A stretch of DNA of 64,000 nt from Bradyrhizobium sp. AZCC 1719 (GTDB taxonomy: Bacteria; Pseudomonadota; Alphaproteobacteria; Rhizobiales; Xanthobacteraceae). The notes beneath the pieces were generated by a model. The model was not told the origin of the DNA, did not search any database, and saw only the letters and a list, made by a program, of their open reading frames with translations. The DNA is taken from assembly GCF_036924525.1 (NCBI RefSeq), contig NZ_JAZHRU010000001.1, forward strand, positions 1,641,001-1,705,000, read 5' to 3'. Of this stretch, positions 1-7,743 are shown piece after piece (positions within the stretch are counted from its first letter, which is position 1; each line of letters begins with the position of its first letter). Position numbers and translations under genes: made by a program.

Positions 1-242
1 TGGTCGTCGGGGTTGCTGAACATGCCGAGCGCGACGCGCCACAATTTGACGAAATAAAGCATGACGATCGCGAGGATCGCGCCGAGCTGAATCAGCACGA
101 CAAAGCTCTGCCAGAACGCGCCCTCGCCGAGCCCGAAGAATCGTTGCGCGACCAGCATATGGCCGGTCGATGAAACCGGCAGGAATTCCGTGACGCCCTC
201 GATGATGCCGAGAATCACCGCCTTCACTACATCCGACATCAT
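1..242 (-). CDS. uppP: Undecaprenyl-diphosphatase UppP/BacA, N-terminal part (runs off the window)
   Basis: Integral membrane phosphatase that recycles undecaprenyl pyrophosphate to the monophosphate carrier for peptidoglycan synthesis; the family also gives bacitracin resistance. Only the first ~80 residues are inside the window. They start M-M-S-D-V and carry the conserved N-terminal segment with GIIEGVTEFLPVSSTGH, the family signature that holds catalytic Glu and Ser residues, followed by a hydrophobic segment (VVLIQLGAILAIVML). The start is the double ATG at 242-237. It is divergent from the GST-like gene on the other strand, with ~180 bp between. The C-terminal ~190 residues lie upstream of base 1. 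Confidence 0.93.
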   Translation of the reverse strand, partial: MMSDVVKAVILGIIEGVTEFLPVSSTGHMLVAQRFFGLGEGAFWQSFVVLIQLGAILAIVMLYFVKLWRVALGMFSNPDD

Positions 243-425
243 GATGGGGGTCCGTTTTGACTGGAAAAACCGCGTCCTTCTCGCCTATTCATCCCGATGC
301 CGCAATCGCAAAAAAACGCCAAAGACAGTTGCCTCTTGCGTCTGCTTGGCTAGTGTCGCGATTCGCATGACGCGGCTTGACCGCTCGGGTTCCTTGAGCG
401 TCGCCGCGAATTGTTCAAGGATTTC

Positions 426-1118
426 ATGTACACGCTCTATCATCATCCGTTCTGTCCGCATTCGCGCTTCATTCGCCTGGTGCTGGGCGAACACGGCCTC
501 GACCTGCGCCTGGTGGAAGAGCGAGCCTGGGAGCGGCGTGAAGGGTTTCTCGTGCTCAATCCCGCGGGCACCACGCCGGTGTTGATGGCTGACGGCTTTC
601 CGCCGATTCCCGGCGCAGGCGTCATCGCCGAATATCTCGACGAGACGCACGGCCTGGAGGCCGGCGAGCGGCGGCTGTTGCCGGCCTCGATGGCGGAGCG
701 CGTCGAGGTCCGCCGGCTGATGGCGTGGTTCAACGAAAAATTCTTCGAGGAGGCCTCGAACCCGCTGGTAACCGAGCGCATCTATAAGCGTTTCATGAGC
801 GAGGAGAATGGCGGCGGCGCGCCGGCGGCCGACGTGATCCGCGCAGCCAAGGCCAATGTGCGCTATCATCTGGCCTATATCGGCTGGCTGGCGCAGACGC
901 GGAACTTCCTCGCCGGCGACCGGCTGAGCTACGCGGATCTCGCCGCCGCGGCGCACCTTTCGGCGATCGATTATCTGGGCGATGTCCCATGGAGCGAGGA
1001 CGAAGCGGCAAAGATGTGGTACGCGCGGGTGAAATCCCGCCCGTCGTTCCGCCCGCTCTTGAGCGAGTGGCTGGCGGGCGTGCCGGCGTCACGCACCTAC
1101 GTGGACCTCGACTTCTGA
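426..1118 (+). CDS. fzlA: Glutathione S-transferase-fold protein, FzlA-like (FtsZ-binding division factor)
   Basis: 230 residues with a thioredoxin-like N-terminal GST domain (starting [15 protein letters not shown]) and an all-helical C-terminal domain (about residues 85-215). The tail ending in TYVDLDF resembles the conserved C-terminus of the alphaproteobacterial FzlA group, GST homologues that bind FtsZ and control constriction rather than acting as glutathione enzymes. The uppP-GST-queG neighbourhood agrees with that assignment; the FzlA identity is an inference from memory of the family, the GST fold is clear. ATG 426 is preferred over the in-frame TTG at 411 because an AGGA motif sits at 417-420. 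The stop overlaps the likely start of queG. Confidence 0.78.
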   Translation: MYTLYHHPFCPHSRFIRLVLGEHGLDLRLVEERAWERREGFLVLNPAGTTPVLMADGFPPIPGAGVIAEYLDETHGLEAGERRLLPASMAERVEVRRLMAWFNEKFFEEASNPLVTERIYKRFMSEENGGGAPAADVIRAAKANVRYHLAYIGWLAQTRNFLAGDRLSYADLAAAAHLSAIDYLGDVPWSEDEAAKMWYARVKSRPSFRPLLSEWLAGVPASRTYVDLDF

Positions 1119-2254
1119 ACAAGGCCGTCAAGCTCCCCGCCAGCGATCTAAAGTCCGCGCTCGTGCGCGAAGCCGCGACACTCGGTTTCGATTGCATCGG
1201 CGTCACCGATCCCGGCGCGCTCGGCAATGCCGGAAAATATTTCCGCGAGTTCCTCGATGCCGGCGCGCATGGCGACATGGACTGGCTCGCGGCACAACCC
1301 GAACGGCGGATGGATCCGCGCGTGCTGTGGCCGGGTGTGCGCTCGATCATCATGCTCGGCTTCAACTACGGACCCGATGACAATCCGCTCGCGCTTCTCG
1401 AAAAGCGCACACGCGGCGCAATCTCTGCCTATGCCCAGGGCGACGACTATCACGACGTGATCAAGAAGCGCCTGAAGACGCTGGCGCGGTGGCTGGTCGC
1501 GGCGTCGGGCGAGGAAGTTAAAGTATTCATCGATACTGCAGCGGTGATGGAAAAGCCGCTGGCGCAGGCGGCGGGACTCGGCTGGCAGGGCAAGCACACC
1601 AATCTGGTCTCGCGCGAGTTCGGCTCATGGCTGTTTCTCGGCGCGATCTTCACCGCCGCCGAACTGCCGCGCGACACCGCCGACACCGACCATTGCGGCT
1701 CATGCAACGCCTGCCAGGAGATCTGCCCGACTGCAGCGTTCCCCGCACCTTACAAGCTCGATGCGCGGCGCTGCATTTCCTACCTGACGATCGAGAACAA
1801 GGGCCCGATCCCGCGTGAATTCCGCAAAAGCATCGGCAACCGCATCTATGGCTGCGACGATTGCCTCGCCGTGTGCCCGTGGAACAAATTCGCGCAAAAA
1901 GGCCGCGAAACCAAACTCGCTGCACGCGCGGAATTGCGCGCGCCTTCGCTAGGAGAGTTGGCGCGGCTCGACGACGCCGCATTTCGCGCGCTGTTTTCGA
2001 AATCGCCGGTCAAGCGCATCGGCCGTGACCGCTTTGTCCGCAACGTGCTGATCGCGATCGGCAATGCCGGGGATGCGGCGCTGGCGATTGAAGCAGAGCG
2101 ATTGCTTGACGATGCAAGCCCGCTCGTGCGTGGCGCAGCGGTCTGGGCGCTGTCGCAATTGGTCGAGCGAGAGAGATTCGACGCGTTGGCTGCGAGGGCT
2201 TCGAAGAGTGAAGACGATGAAAGCGTTCGGCAGGAATGGCTGCAAGCTTGCTAG
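1115..2254 (+). CDS. queG: Epoxyqueuosine reductase QueG
   Basis: Cobalamin- and iron-sulfur-dependent reductase that converts epoxyqueuosine to queuosine in tRNA wobble position 34. About 379 residues. It shows the two ferredoxin-like clusters of the family ([12 protein letters not shown] and [13 protein letters not shown]), the [18 protein letters not shown] region near the active site, and a C-terminal HEAT-like segment (about residues 305-360). Start choice is unusual. No ATG occurs near the conserved N-terminus; CTG at 1115 overlaps the upstream TGA as CTGA, a standard coupled-translation geometry. Alternatives are GTG 1163 (slightly short) and ATG 989 (adds 42 unconserved residues inside the upstream gene). 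Confidence 0.93.
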   Translation: MNKAVKLPASDLKSALVREAATLGFDCIGVTDPGALGNAGKYFREFLDAGAHGDMDWLAAQPERRMDPRVLWPGVRSIIMLGFNYGPDDNPLALLEKRTRGAISAYAQGDDYHDVIKKRLKTLARWLVAASGEEVKVFIDTAAVMEKPLAQAAGLGWQGKHTNLVSREFGSWLFLGAIFTAAELPRDTADTDHCGSCNACQEICPTAAFPAPYKLDARRCISYLTIENKGPIPREFRKSIGNRIYGCDDCLAVCPWNKFAQKGRETKLAARAELRAPSLGELARLDDAAFRALFSKSPVKRIGRDRFVRNVLIAIGNAGDAALAIEAERLLDDASPLVRGAAVWALSQLVERERFDALAARASKSEDDESVRQEWLQAC

Positions 2255-2263
2255 CCTCCGCCG

Positions 2264-2734
2264 TCACTCCGCCAAATGCCGCTTCATCTCCGGCCGTGCC
2301 TTCAGCGCCGCGCCCTGCTTGGCCACGATCTTGGCGATCCGCTCGGGCGCGAATTTGAGGTCGACGAACGCCGGCGCAGTGTTGGCGACCTCGTGATATT
2401 CCATGATCTTGCCGTCGCGCAGCCGCATGATCGCGACGCCCTCGAACATCGCCCGCGCACCCTCAGCCTCCGGCAGCGTCGAGCGATAGCTGAATGTATA
2501 GCGCGCATAGAGCGTGTGGCCGTCGGTGACGGGATCATGCATGTCCCAGCGAAAATCGGTCGCGGTGCGATAGAACCAGTCGTCGATCAGGTCAGCGATT
2601 TTGGCCCGACCCTCGAACGCACCGTAGAACACGTCGTGATAGACGCCGTCCTCGGTGAACAGTTCCGCGAAAGCCTTGCCGTTGCGCTGCTCGACGGCGT
2701 CACAGAAGGCGCGGAGCATGGTGGATGTGTTCAT
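2264..2734 (-). CDS. SnoaL/NTF2-like superfamily protein
   Basis: 156 residues with the alpha+beta cone fold pattern of the NTF2-like/SnoaL superfamily: an N-terminal helix (MLRAFCDAVEQRNGKAFAELF), then TEDGVYHDVFYG, and strands with YARYTFSYRS and DGKIMEYHEV. Such proteins act as small isomerases, hydrolases or ligand-binding proteins; the substrate cannot be read from the sequence. ATG 2734 is chosen over the upstream ATG 2752 because GGGAGA lies about 8 bases before it. It is convergent with queG, only 9 bp away, and has a palindromic repeat just upstream. Confidence 0.75.
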   Translation of the reverse strand: MNTSTMLRAFCDAVEQRNGKAFAELFTEDGVYHDVFYGAFEGRAKIADLIDDWFYRTATDFRWDMHDPVTDGHTLYARYTFSYRSTLPEAEGARAMFEGVAIMRLRDGKIMEYHEVANTAPAFVDLKFAPERIAKIVAKQGAALKARPEMKRHLAE

Positions 2735-2763
2735 GGCGTTGTCTCCCTGCACGTGATTTTTTC

Positions 2764-2903
2764 TTCCCTCTCCCCTTGTGGGAGAGGGTGGATCGAATGA
2801 GCGAAGCTCATTCGAGACGGGTGAGGGGTTCTCTCCGCGGAGACAAACCCCTCATCCGCCTTGCCTTCGGCAAGGCACCTTCTCCCACAAGGGGAGAAGG
2901 GAA
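2764..2903. repeat. Intergenic palindromic repeat, family A copy 1
   Basis: The outer arms CCCTCTCCCCTTGTGGGAG and CTCCCACAAGGGGAGAAGG are near-perfect inverted complements about 100 bp apart. Between them are shorter inverted modules (GAATGAGCGAAGCTCATTC; GCCTTGCCTTCGGCAAGGC). Related elements recur at 10193-10320 and 20290-20449. It sits between the divergent-to-tail pair NTF2-like gene and alpha/beta hydrolase gene. Confidence 0.85.
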
Positions 2904-2908
2904 AAAGA

Positions 2909-3727
2909 TCACCCCATCTCCGCCACCGCAGCGATGATCCGCGCGATGTCCTGTGGGCGGGACAGACGGTGGTCGCCGTCCTGGATCATGGTCAGCACCA
3001 CGTCCTCGGCCGGCAACCGGTGCGCCAGCGCGAAAGCGTGCTGCCAGGGCACGTCGGGATCCTGCGCGCCCTGCAGGATACGCACGGGACATCCGACCTC
3101 GATGGCGCTACCGAGCAGGAGATGGTTGCGGCCCTCCTCGATCAGTGCGCGCGTGATCGGATAGGGTGCGCCGTAGCCATACTCCGACGGCCGCATCCAC
3201 ACGCCCCTGGTCCTGATCTCCTCGCGAACCTCGTCGGAGAGGCTGTTCCACATCAATTGCTCGGTAAAGTCCGGCGCCGGCGCGATCAGCACCAGCCCGG
3301 CGAGGTTCGCCTGCGTCGCCTCACGCTCGGCGATGGCGCGCGCCAGCAGGAGCGCCAGCCAGCCGCCCATCGATGAACCGATCACGATCTGCGGGCCCCG
3401 GCAGAACTGTTCGAATACCGCAACGCTCTCTTCCAGCCAGCGTCCGATGGTGCCATCGACGAAAGCGCCGCCCGATTCGCCATGGCCGGAATAATCAAAT
3501 CTAATACAGGCCCGGCCGTGTTCCGCGGCCCACGCGTCCAGCGCGAGCGCCTTGGTGCCCCGCATGTCGGAATTGAAGCCGCCGAGCCAGAATAGCCCGG
3601 GCCCGCTGCCGGCGCGGGCACGCACCGCGATCCGGCGGCCGGCGACGCCCTCTCCCACCTCGATAAAGGTCGGTTCCTGGTCGATTGGCGCTGAATTTGT
3701 CGCTGAATCAGTCATTGGATCGGTCAC
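2909..3727 (-). CDS. Alpha/beta hydrolase (ABHD10-like serine hydrolase)
   Basis: 272 residues with an alpha/beta-hydrolase core. The oxyanion-side motif LFWLGGFNSDMRGTKA and RFDYSGHGESGG resemble the ABHD10/BEM46-type thioesterase group. The nucleophile elbow is GSSMGG (Ser about residue 119). The catalytic Asp is probably in QGAQDPDVPW and the His in DGDHRLSRP near the C-terminus. Substrate unknown: an acyl-thioester or ester is likely. ATG 3727 and ATG 3715 are both possible starts. Its stop lies just 6 bp from the family A repeat. Confidence 0.85.
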   Translation of the reverse strand: MTDPMTDSATNSAPIDQEPTFIEVGEGVAGRRIAVRARAGSGPGLFWLGGFNSDMRGTKALALDAWAAEHGRACIRFDYSGHGESGGAFVDGTIGRWLEESVAVFEQFCRGPQIVIGSSMGGWLALLLARAIAEREATQANLAGLVLIAPAPDFTEQLMWNSLSDEVREEIRTRGVWMRPSEYGYGAPYPITRALIEEGRNHLLLGSAIEVGCPVRILQGAQDPDVPWQHAFALAHRLPAEDVVLTMIQDGDHRLSRPQDIARIIAAVAEMG

Positions 3728-3940
3728 TCTCGCCCTGCCGCTTTGTCCGCGAGTGCGCTCTATCGGTCAAGCACGAGACCGCCCGGCGCTTGCGGATCAG
3801 GCCGCCGCGCTATATTTGCCGGACGTGACCGAAATGCCTCGCATTTGACGGTTTTCGGGCGCAGACCGCGAGTTCGCTTGCTGTCTTGAGCGTATTGCTT
3901 CAAACTGCGGCCCTTCTTTCACAACTTTGGAGAGTTACCC

Positions 3941-4480
3941 ATTCGCCGTCCCAACAGAGCCCCGCCCGCTGCAACCAAAGACGGGCCGCGCACCAATGAT
4001 GATATCCGCAACGCGCAGATCCAGCTGATCGATCAGAACGGCACCAACCACGGAACGGTCGAGACCGTGGTCGCCATCAAGATGGCGCTCGAGGCGGGCA
4101 TGGATCTTGTCGAGATTTCGCCGAACAACAATCCTCCCGTCTGTAAGATCATGGACTACGGGAAGTTCAAGTATTCGGCACAGAAGAAGGCCGCCGAGGC
4201 GCGCAAGAAGCAGAAGATCGTCGAGATCAAGGAGATCAAGCTGCGGCCGATGATCGACGATCACGATTACGACGTGAAAATGCGCGCCATGCAGCGGTTC
4301 TTCGAGGAAGGCGACAAGGTCAAGATCACCTTGCGCTACCGTGGCCGCGAAATGGCGCACCAGGAAATCGGCACCAAGCTTCTGGACAAGGTGAAGGCCG
4401 ACGTCGCCGAGTTCGCCAAGGTCGAGCAGGACGCCAGGTTCGAGGGACGCCAGGTCGTGATGGTGCTGGCGCCGCGCTAG
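3941..4480 (+). CDS. infC: Translation initiation factor IF-3 with AUU start codon
   Basis: 179 residues. IF-3 binds the 30S subunit, checks the start codon and initiator tRNA, and prevents 70S reassociation. The N-terminal domain ([15 protein letters not shown]) is followed by the linker ([20 protein letters not shown]) and the C-terminal domain (KIRLRP-like stretch, [19 protein letters not shown]). No ATG/GTG/TTG occurs at the conserved N-terminus (RRPNRAPP). ATT at 3941 is in frame, has GGAGA at 3929-3933 seven bases upstream, and gives the normal family length. An AUU start in infC is the classical basis of autoregulation: IF-3 discriminates against its own start codon. Starting at GTG 4067 would remove the first 42 residues. 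A terminator-like hairpin follows the stop. Confidence 0.95.
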   Translation: MRRPNRAPPAATKDGPRTNDDIRNAQIQLIDQNGTNHGTVETVVAIKMALEAGMDLVEISPNNNPPVCKIMDYGKFKYSAQKKAAEARKKQKIVEIKEIKLRPMIDDHDYDVKMRAMQRFFEEGDKVKITLRYRGREMAHQEIGTKLLDKVKADVAEFAKVEQDARFEGRQVVMVLAPR

Positions 4481-4497
4481 GTTGAGTTAGTAGAATC

Positions 4498-4533
4498 GAA
4501 AGCGGCCCGTCGGATGACCCGGCGGGCCGTTTC
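4498..4533 (+). terminator. Probable rho-independent terminator after infC
   Basis: CGGCCCG (4503-4509) pairs with CGGGCCG (4523-4529), extended by AAA/TTT on the outside, and is followed by TTTCTC. It begins about 20 bp after the infC stop. A short T-run makes it plausible rather than certain. Confidence 0.6.
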
Positions 4534-4552
4534 TCGTTGGTGCCGATTGCGT

Positions 4553-4715
4553 TCCCCGGATGCTGCGCAACGCCAACAGCGCGTTCACGCGCGTCTTCGA
4601 CGCGCTATGGCACTTGCGGCGTGGTGCGCTGCTGATCCGGGGTCCATGTGGCCCGGGGTCCCGGCTCTGCGATGCACCGCTCCGCGCTGCATCGAGTCCG
4701 GGACACGAGCTGGAT
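4553..4715. repeat. Intergenic palindromic repeat, family E
   Basis: GC-rich block with a long imperfect inverted repeat: GTCCCGGCTCTGCGATGCA (about 4658-4676) against TGCATCGAGTCCGGGAC (about 4688-4704), preceded by further small palindromes (CGCGTTCACGCGCG, GACGCGC). It fills the gap between infC and the exported protein and ends at that gene's stop. The organisation looks like the multi-hairpin intergenic elements common in bradyrhizobia; only one copy is in this window. Confidence 0.55.
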
Positions 4716-5141
4716 CTAGGTCCGCGTGGCCTGCCAGGTGCCGCTACAGCGGTCACCGGTGATGATGCCGCTCCACGCGCCCGCCCCACTGATGCCGACG
4801 AGGCGGCCGCCGCCGCTGGCCTTGGAGGCGCCGACGGAAACCTTGACCGCAACCGCGCCGGTGCGATTGACCGAACCGGAAACCCGGCCGCCGCCGGCCG
4901 ATGACACGCGGTTACCGGCGACAGTAAACGGGACGCTGTATCCGGAACTGCAATTGCCCCGCGTCGTCGCGAAGATCACGTTCCAGGTGCCGTCATAGAC
5001 ACCTGCGGCCCTTCTGGTGGCCGCATCGGCACCACCAGGTGTGGCCACCGCGGCAAGCGCTGCGAGTACGGGAAGCCAGCGCAGGGAGCGCAGGCCGGGA
5101 AACGCGTTAAAACAGGCAATCGATCGCTGAAATCGGGTCAT
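4716..5141 (-). CDS. Small secreted protein of unknown function
   Basis: 141 residues. A hydrophobic N-terminal stretch (LRSLRWLPVLAALAAVATPGGADA) looks like a Sec signal peptide cleaved after an A-D-A motif near residue 40. The mature part (about 100 residues) contains YDGTWNVIF and two or three Cys, and is rich in Gly, Ser and Val with a beta-strand pattern. No enzyme motif was recognised. It belongs to a group of small exported proteins familiar from Bradyrhizobium, but I cannot name a function. It is convergent with infC. Confidence 0.65.
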   Translation of the reverse strand: MTRFQRSIACFNAFPGLRSLRWLPVLAALAAVATPGGADAATRRAAGVYDGTWNVIFATTRGNCSSGYSVPFTVAGNRVSSAGGGRVSGSVNRTGAVAVKVSVGASKASGGGRLVGISGAGAWSGIITGDRCSGTWQATRT

Positions 5142-5354
5142 TCTTCCTGCTCCACACCAAGGTGATTGATGACATCACGGCGTTGGTAACGGCACCGCCC
5201 CCCGCGGTTCATCGTTGCCATTTGGCATTTCCTCTGCCATAAGCCCGACCTTCATCGCCCGGCTGATCAAGGGCTGCCGTGTCGATGTTCGTGCGGGTTG
5301 TCTCGCTTTTTGGGAAAAACCTGAGCACTTTCAACGCTCTAACGAGCATTTTAA

Positions 5355-5391
5355 GCCGCAAGAGCGCCCCTCGGGCGCGTTTTTCTGCGGC
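5355..5391 (+). promoter_or_regulatory. Two-tier terminator-like hairpin in the rpmI-rplT leader (candidate attenuator)
   Basis: GCGCCC (5364-5369) and GGGCGC (5373-5378) form a perfect stem with a 3-nt loop, followed by GTTTTTC. An outer stem GCCGCA (5355-5360)/TGCGGC (5386-5391) encloses it. The structure ends 14 bases before the rpmI ATG and just before its Shine-Dalgarno AGGAGA. A terminator so close to the start of an essential ribosomal operon suggests regulated read-through, as in other L20/L35 autoregulated leaders. The mechanism is inference. Confidence 0.6.
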
Positions 5392-5405
5392 CACAGGAGA
5401 GCCAA

Positions 5406-5606
5406 ATGCCCAAGCTGAAGACCAAGTCAGGCGCTAAAAAGCGCTTCAAGGTGACTGCCACCGGCAAAGTGATGCACGCCCAGCGCGGCAAGCGCCACGG
5501 CATGATCAAGCGGACGAAGAAGCAGATTCGTCAGCTCCGCGGCACCCGCGTGCTGTTCAAGACCGACGGCGACAACGTCAAGAAGTACTTCTTGCCGAAC
5601 GCCTGA
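5406..5606 (+). CDS. rpmI: 50S ribosomal protein L35
   Basis: 66 residues, the normal L35 length: [17 protein letters not shown] start, very basic, with the conserved [12 protein letters not shown] and the C-terminal [15 protein letters not shown]. Structural component of the large subunit. Shine-Dalgarno CAGGAGA lies 6-12 bases before the ATG. It is the first gene of the rpmI-rplT operon and separated from rplT by 75 bp. infC is 925 bp upstream and not directly linked, unlike infC-rpmI-rplT in enterobacteria. Confidence 0.97.
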   Translation: MPKLKTKSGAKKRFKVTATGKVMHAQRGKRHGMIKRTKKQIRQLRGTRVLFKTDGDNVKKYFLPNA

Positions 5607-5681
5607 TCGCGTTCACGTCATTGCAGCCGAGCCGCGCCCGCGCGGCGATCCCGTCATCTATTCTGATCAAGGATACCAGTC

Positions 5682-6041
5682 ATGTCTCGCGTCAAACGCG
5701 GTGTGACCGCTCACGCCAAGCACAAGAAAGTCTACAAGGCCGCCAAGGGCTTTTACGGCCGCCGCAAGAACACCATCCGCGCCGCCAAGGCCGCCGTCGA
5801 GAAGGCCGGGCAATATGCGTTTCGCGACCGCAAGCGCAAGAAGCGCACCTTCCGCGCGCTCTGGATCCAGCGTCTCAATGCCGCCGTGCGCCCGTATGGC
5901 ATGACCTACAGCGTCTTTATCAACGGCCTCTCGAAGTCGGGCATCACGGTGGATCGCAAGGTGCTGTCGGATCTCGCCATCAACGAGCCGGCGGCGTTCC
6001 AGGCGATTGCCGAGAAGGCCAAGGCCGCGCTGGCGGCCTAA
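5682..6041 (+). CDS. rplT: 50S ribosomal protein L20
   Basis: 119 residues: [17 protein letters not shown] start, basic N-terminal tail, then the conserved [20 protein letters not shown] and NGL region. Early-binding 23S rRNA protein needed for 50S assembly; in several bacteria it represses its own operon by binding the leader. It sits 75 bp after rpmI. The likely effector of any regulation at the rpmI leader hairpin. Confidence 0.97.
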   Translation: MSRVKRGVTAHAKHKKVYKAAKGFYGRRKNTIRAAKAAVEKAGQYAFRDRKRKKRTFRALWIQRLNAAVRPYGMTYSVFINGLSKSGITVDRKVLSDLAINEPAAFQAIAEKAKAALAA

Positions 6042-6075
6042 TTCGCAATCGCTGCGGCGTTCTTGCAATTCCGGT

Positions 6076-6214
6076 GTCATGACCCGCCTTGTGCGCATTG
6101 CGCACTGGGGCGGGCATCCAGTAAACCACCGACCGACATTTTGACTCCGGGGGTTACTGGATCATCCGCCTTCCGCCTTCGCTCGCTGAGCTTCGGCGGA
6201 CAAGTCGCGGATGG
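6076..6214. repeat. Intergenic palindromic repeat, family D
   Basis: GCATCCAGTAA (about 6114-6124) is the inverted complement of TTACTGGAT (6154-6162). The right end carries the module TTCCGCCTTCGCTCGCTGAG plus CTTCGGCGGACAAGTC (6171-6206), which recurs nearly unchanged inside a different repeat family at 11224-11259. It lies between rplT and pheS. Confidence 0.7.
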
Positions 6215-6265
6215 TGAGGGTCCCGTTTGGACTGCGAGCGCGCGTTCCCCAAAGGTACCGTCGCC

Positions 6266-7348
6266 ATGTCCGACCTAGCTCAACTCGAATCCCAAATTCT
6301 CAGCCAGATCGCGGCCGCCGGCGACGAAGCCGCGCTCGAATCCGTGCGCGTCGCGGCGCTCGGCAAGAAGGGCTCGATCTCCGCGCTGCTCGCCACCCTT
6401 GGCAAGATGTCGCCGGACGAGCGCAAGACGCAAGGCGCCGCGATCAACCTCGCCAAGGACAAGGTTACGCAGGCGCTCTCCGCCCGTCGCGACATCCTGA
6501 AATCGGCAGCACTCGATGCGCGTCTGGCATCGGAGACCATCGACGTCACCTTGCCGCTGCGCGAGACGCCTGCCGAACAGGGCCGCATCCATCCGCTGAG
6601 CCAGGTGTTCGAGGAGGTCAACACGATCTTCGCCGACATGGGATTTGCGATCGCCGAAGGTCCTGATATCGAGACCGACGATTACAATTTCACGAAACTG
6701 AACTTCCCCGAGGGCCATCCGGCGCGGGAGATGCATGACACCTTCTTCTTCAATCCGAAGGAAGACGGTTCGCGCATGCTGCTGCGCACTCACACCTCGC
6801 CGGTACAGGTGCGCACGATGTTGTCGCAGAAGCCGCCGATCCGCGTGGTTTGCCCGGGCCGCACCTACCGCATCGATTCGGACGCGACCCATACGCCGCA
6901 ATTCCACCAGGTCGAAGGCCTCGTGATCGACAAGAGCTCGCATCTCGGCCACCTCAAATGGATCCTGCACGAGTTCTGCAAGGCGTTCTTCGAGGTCGAC
7001 CACATCAACATGCGGTTCCGCCCGTCGTTCTTCCCGTTCACCGAACCCTCGCTCGAGGTCGACATCCAGTGCCGGCGCGACAAGGGCGAGATCCGTTTCG
7101 GCGAAGGCGAAGACTGGCTGGAGATTCTCGGCTGCGGCATGGTGCATCCGAACGTGCTGCGCGCCTGCGGCATCGACCCCGATGTCTATCAAGGCTTTGC
7201 CTGGGGCATGGGCATCGACCGCATCGCGATGCTGAAATACGGCATGTCCGATCTCCGGCAATTGTTCGAGAACGACGTGCGCTGGCTGTCGCATTACGGC
7301 TTCAAGCCGCTCGACGTCCCGACGCTGGCGGGGGGATTGAGCACGTGA
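6266..7348 (+). CDS. pheS: Phenylalanyl-tRNA synthetase alpha subunit
   Basis: 360 residues. N-terminal coiled-coil (about 1-85) that contacts tRNA-Phe, then the class II catalytic core: motif 2 around [20 protein letters not shown] and motif 3 [14 protein letters not shown] near the C-terminus. Forms the alpha2-beta2 enzyme with PheT. ATG 6266 gives the family N-terminus ([10 protein letters not shown]); an in-frame TTG at 6227 would add 13 unconserved residues. The stop overlaps the GTG start of the ASCH gene (GTGA), so the genes are translationally coupled. Confidence 0.96.
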   Translation: MSDLAQLESQILSQIAAAGDEAALESVRVAALGKKGSISALLATLGKMSPDERKTQGAAINLAKDKVTQALSARRDILKSAALDARLASETIDVTLPLRETPAEQGRIHPLSQVFEEVNTIFADMGFAIAEGPDIETDDYNFTKLNFPEGHPAREMHDTFFFNPKEDGSRMLLRTHTSPVQVRTMLSQKPPIRVVCPGRTYRIDSDATHTPQFHQVEGLVIDKSSHLGHLKWILHEFCKAFFEVDHINMRFRPSFFPFTEPSLEVDIQCRRDKGEIRFGEGEDWLEILGCGMVHPNVLRACGIDPDVYQGFAWGMGIDRIAMLKYGMSDLRQLFENDVRWLSHYGFKPLDVPTLAGGLST

Positions 7349-7734
7349 GTGCGGTCCCTGCGAAATATCAGGGTTTGCGCTCCTTCGCGTTCGGCGATGG
7401 GCCGGAGCTTGCCGACGAGTTGCTCGACCTCGTGGTCAAGGGCGTGAAGACTGCGACCTGCTCTACTGAGGACGAGCCGAACACGTCGACGCCGGGCGAG
7501 CAATGGATCGTGCTCGACGGGCGCCGCGCGCCGCGCTGCGTGATTGAGACGATCGAAGTCACTTACCGCCGCTTTCCCGAAGTGGATGCCGCCTTTGCCT
7601 ATGAAGAAGGCGAAGGCGACCGCAGCCTCGCCTACTGGCGGCAGGCACACCGCAATTATTTCGGACGGCTGGGCAAGTTTCGCGAAGACATGATGCTGAT
7701 GTGCGAACGATTCCGGCTGGTCGAGGTTTTCTAG
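7345..7734 (+). CDS. ASCH-domain protein embedded in the pheS-pheT operon
   Basis: 129 residues. ASCH/PUA-like beta-barrel signature: N-terminal helix ([18 protein letters not shown]), the K-x-x-T-A motif (KGVKTATCS), then [10 protein letters not shown] and the [14 protein letters not shown] strands, ending with [17 protein letters not shown] proteins are thought to bind RNA or modified nucleosides, and some hydrolyse N4-acetylcytidine; this one's substrate is unknown. GTG 7345 overlaps the pheS TGA by four bases, and pheT follows 9 bp after the stop, so it is co-transcribed with the synthetase subunits. Confidence 0.9.
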   Translation: MSAVPAKYQGLRSFAFGDGPELADELLDLVVKGVKTATCSTEDEPNTSTPGEQWIVLDGRRAPRCVIETIEVTYRRFPEVDAAFAYEEGEGDRSLAYWRQAHRNYFGRLGKFREDMMLMCERFRLVEVF

Positions 7735-7743
7735 GAACGTAAA

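Noticed and set aside
411..425. TTG start for the GST-like gene adding MFKDF
   Set aside because: The AGGA ribosome site overlaps this segment and fits ATG 426; the added residues are not conserved in GST proteins.
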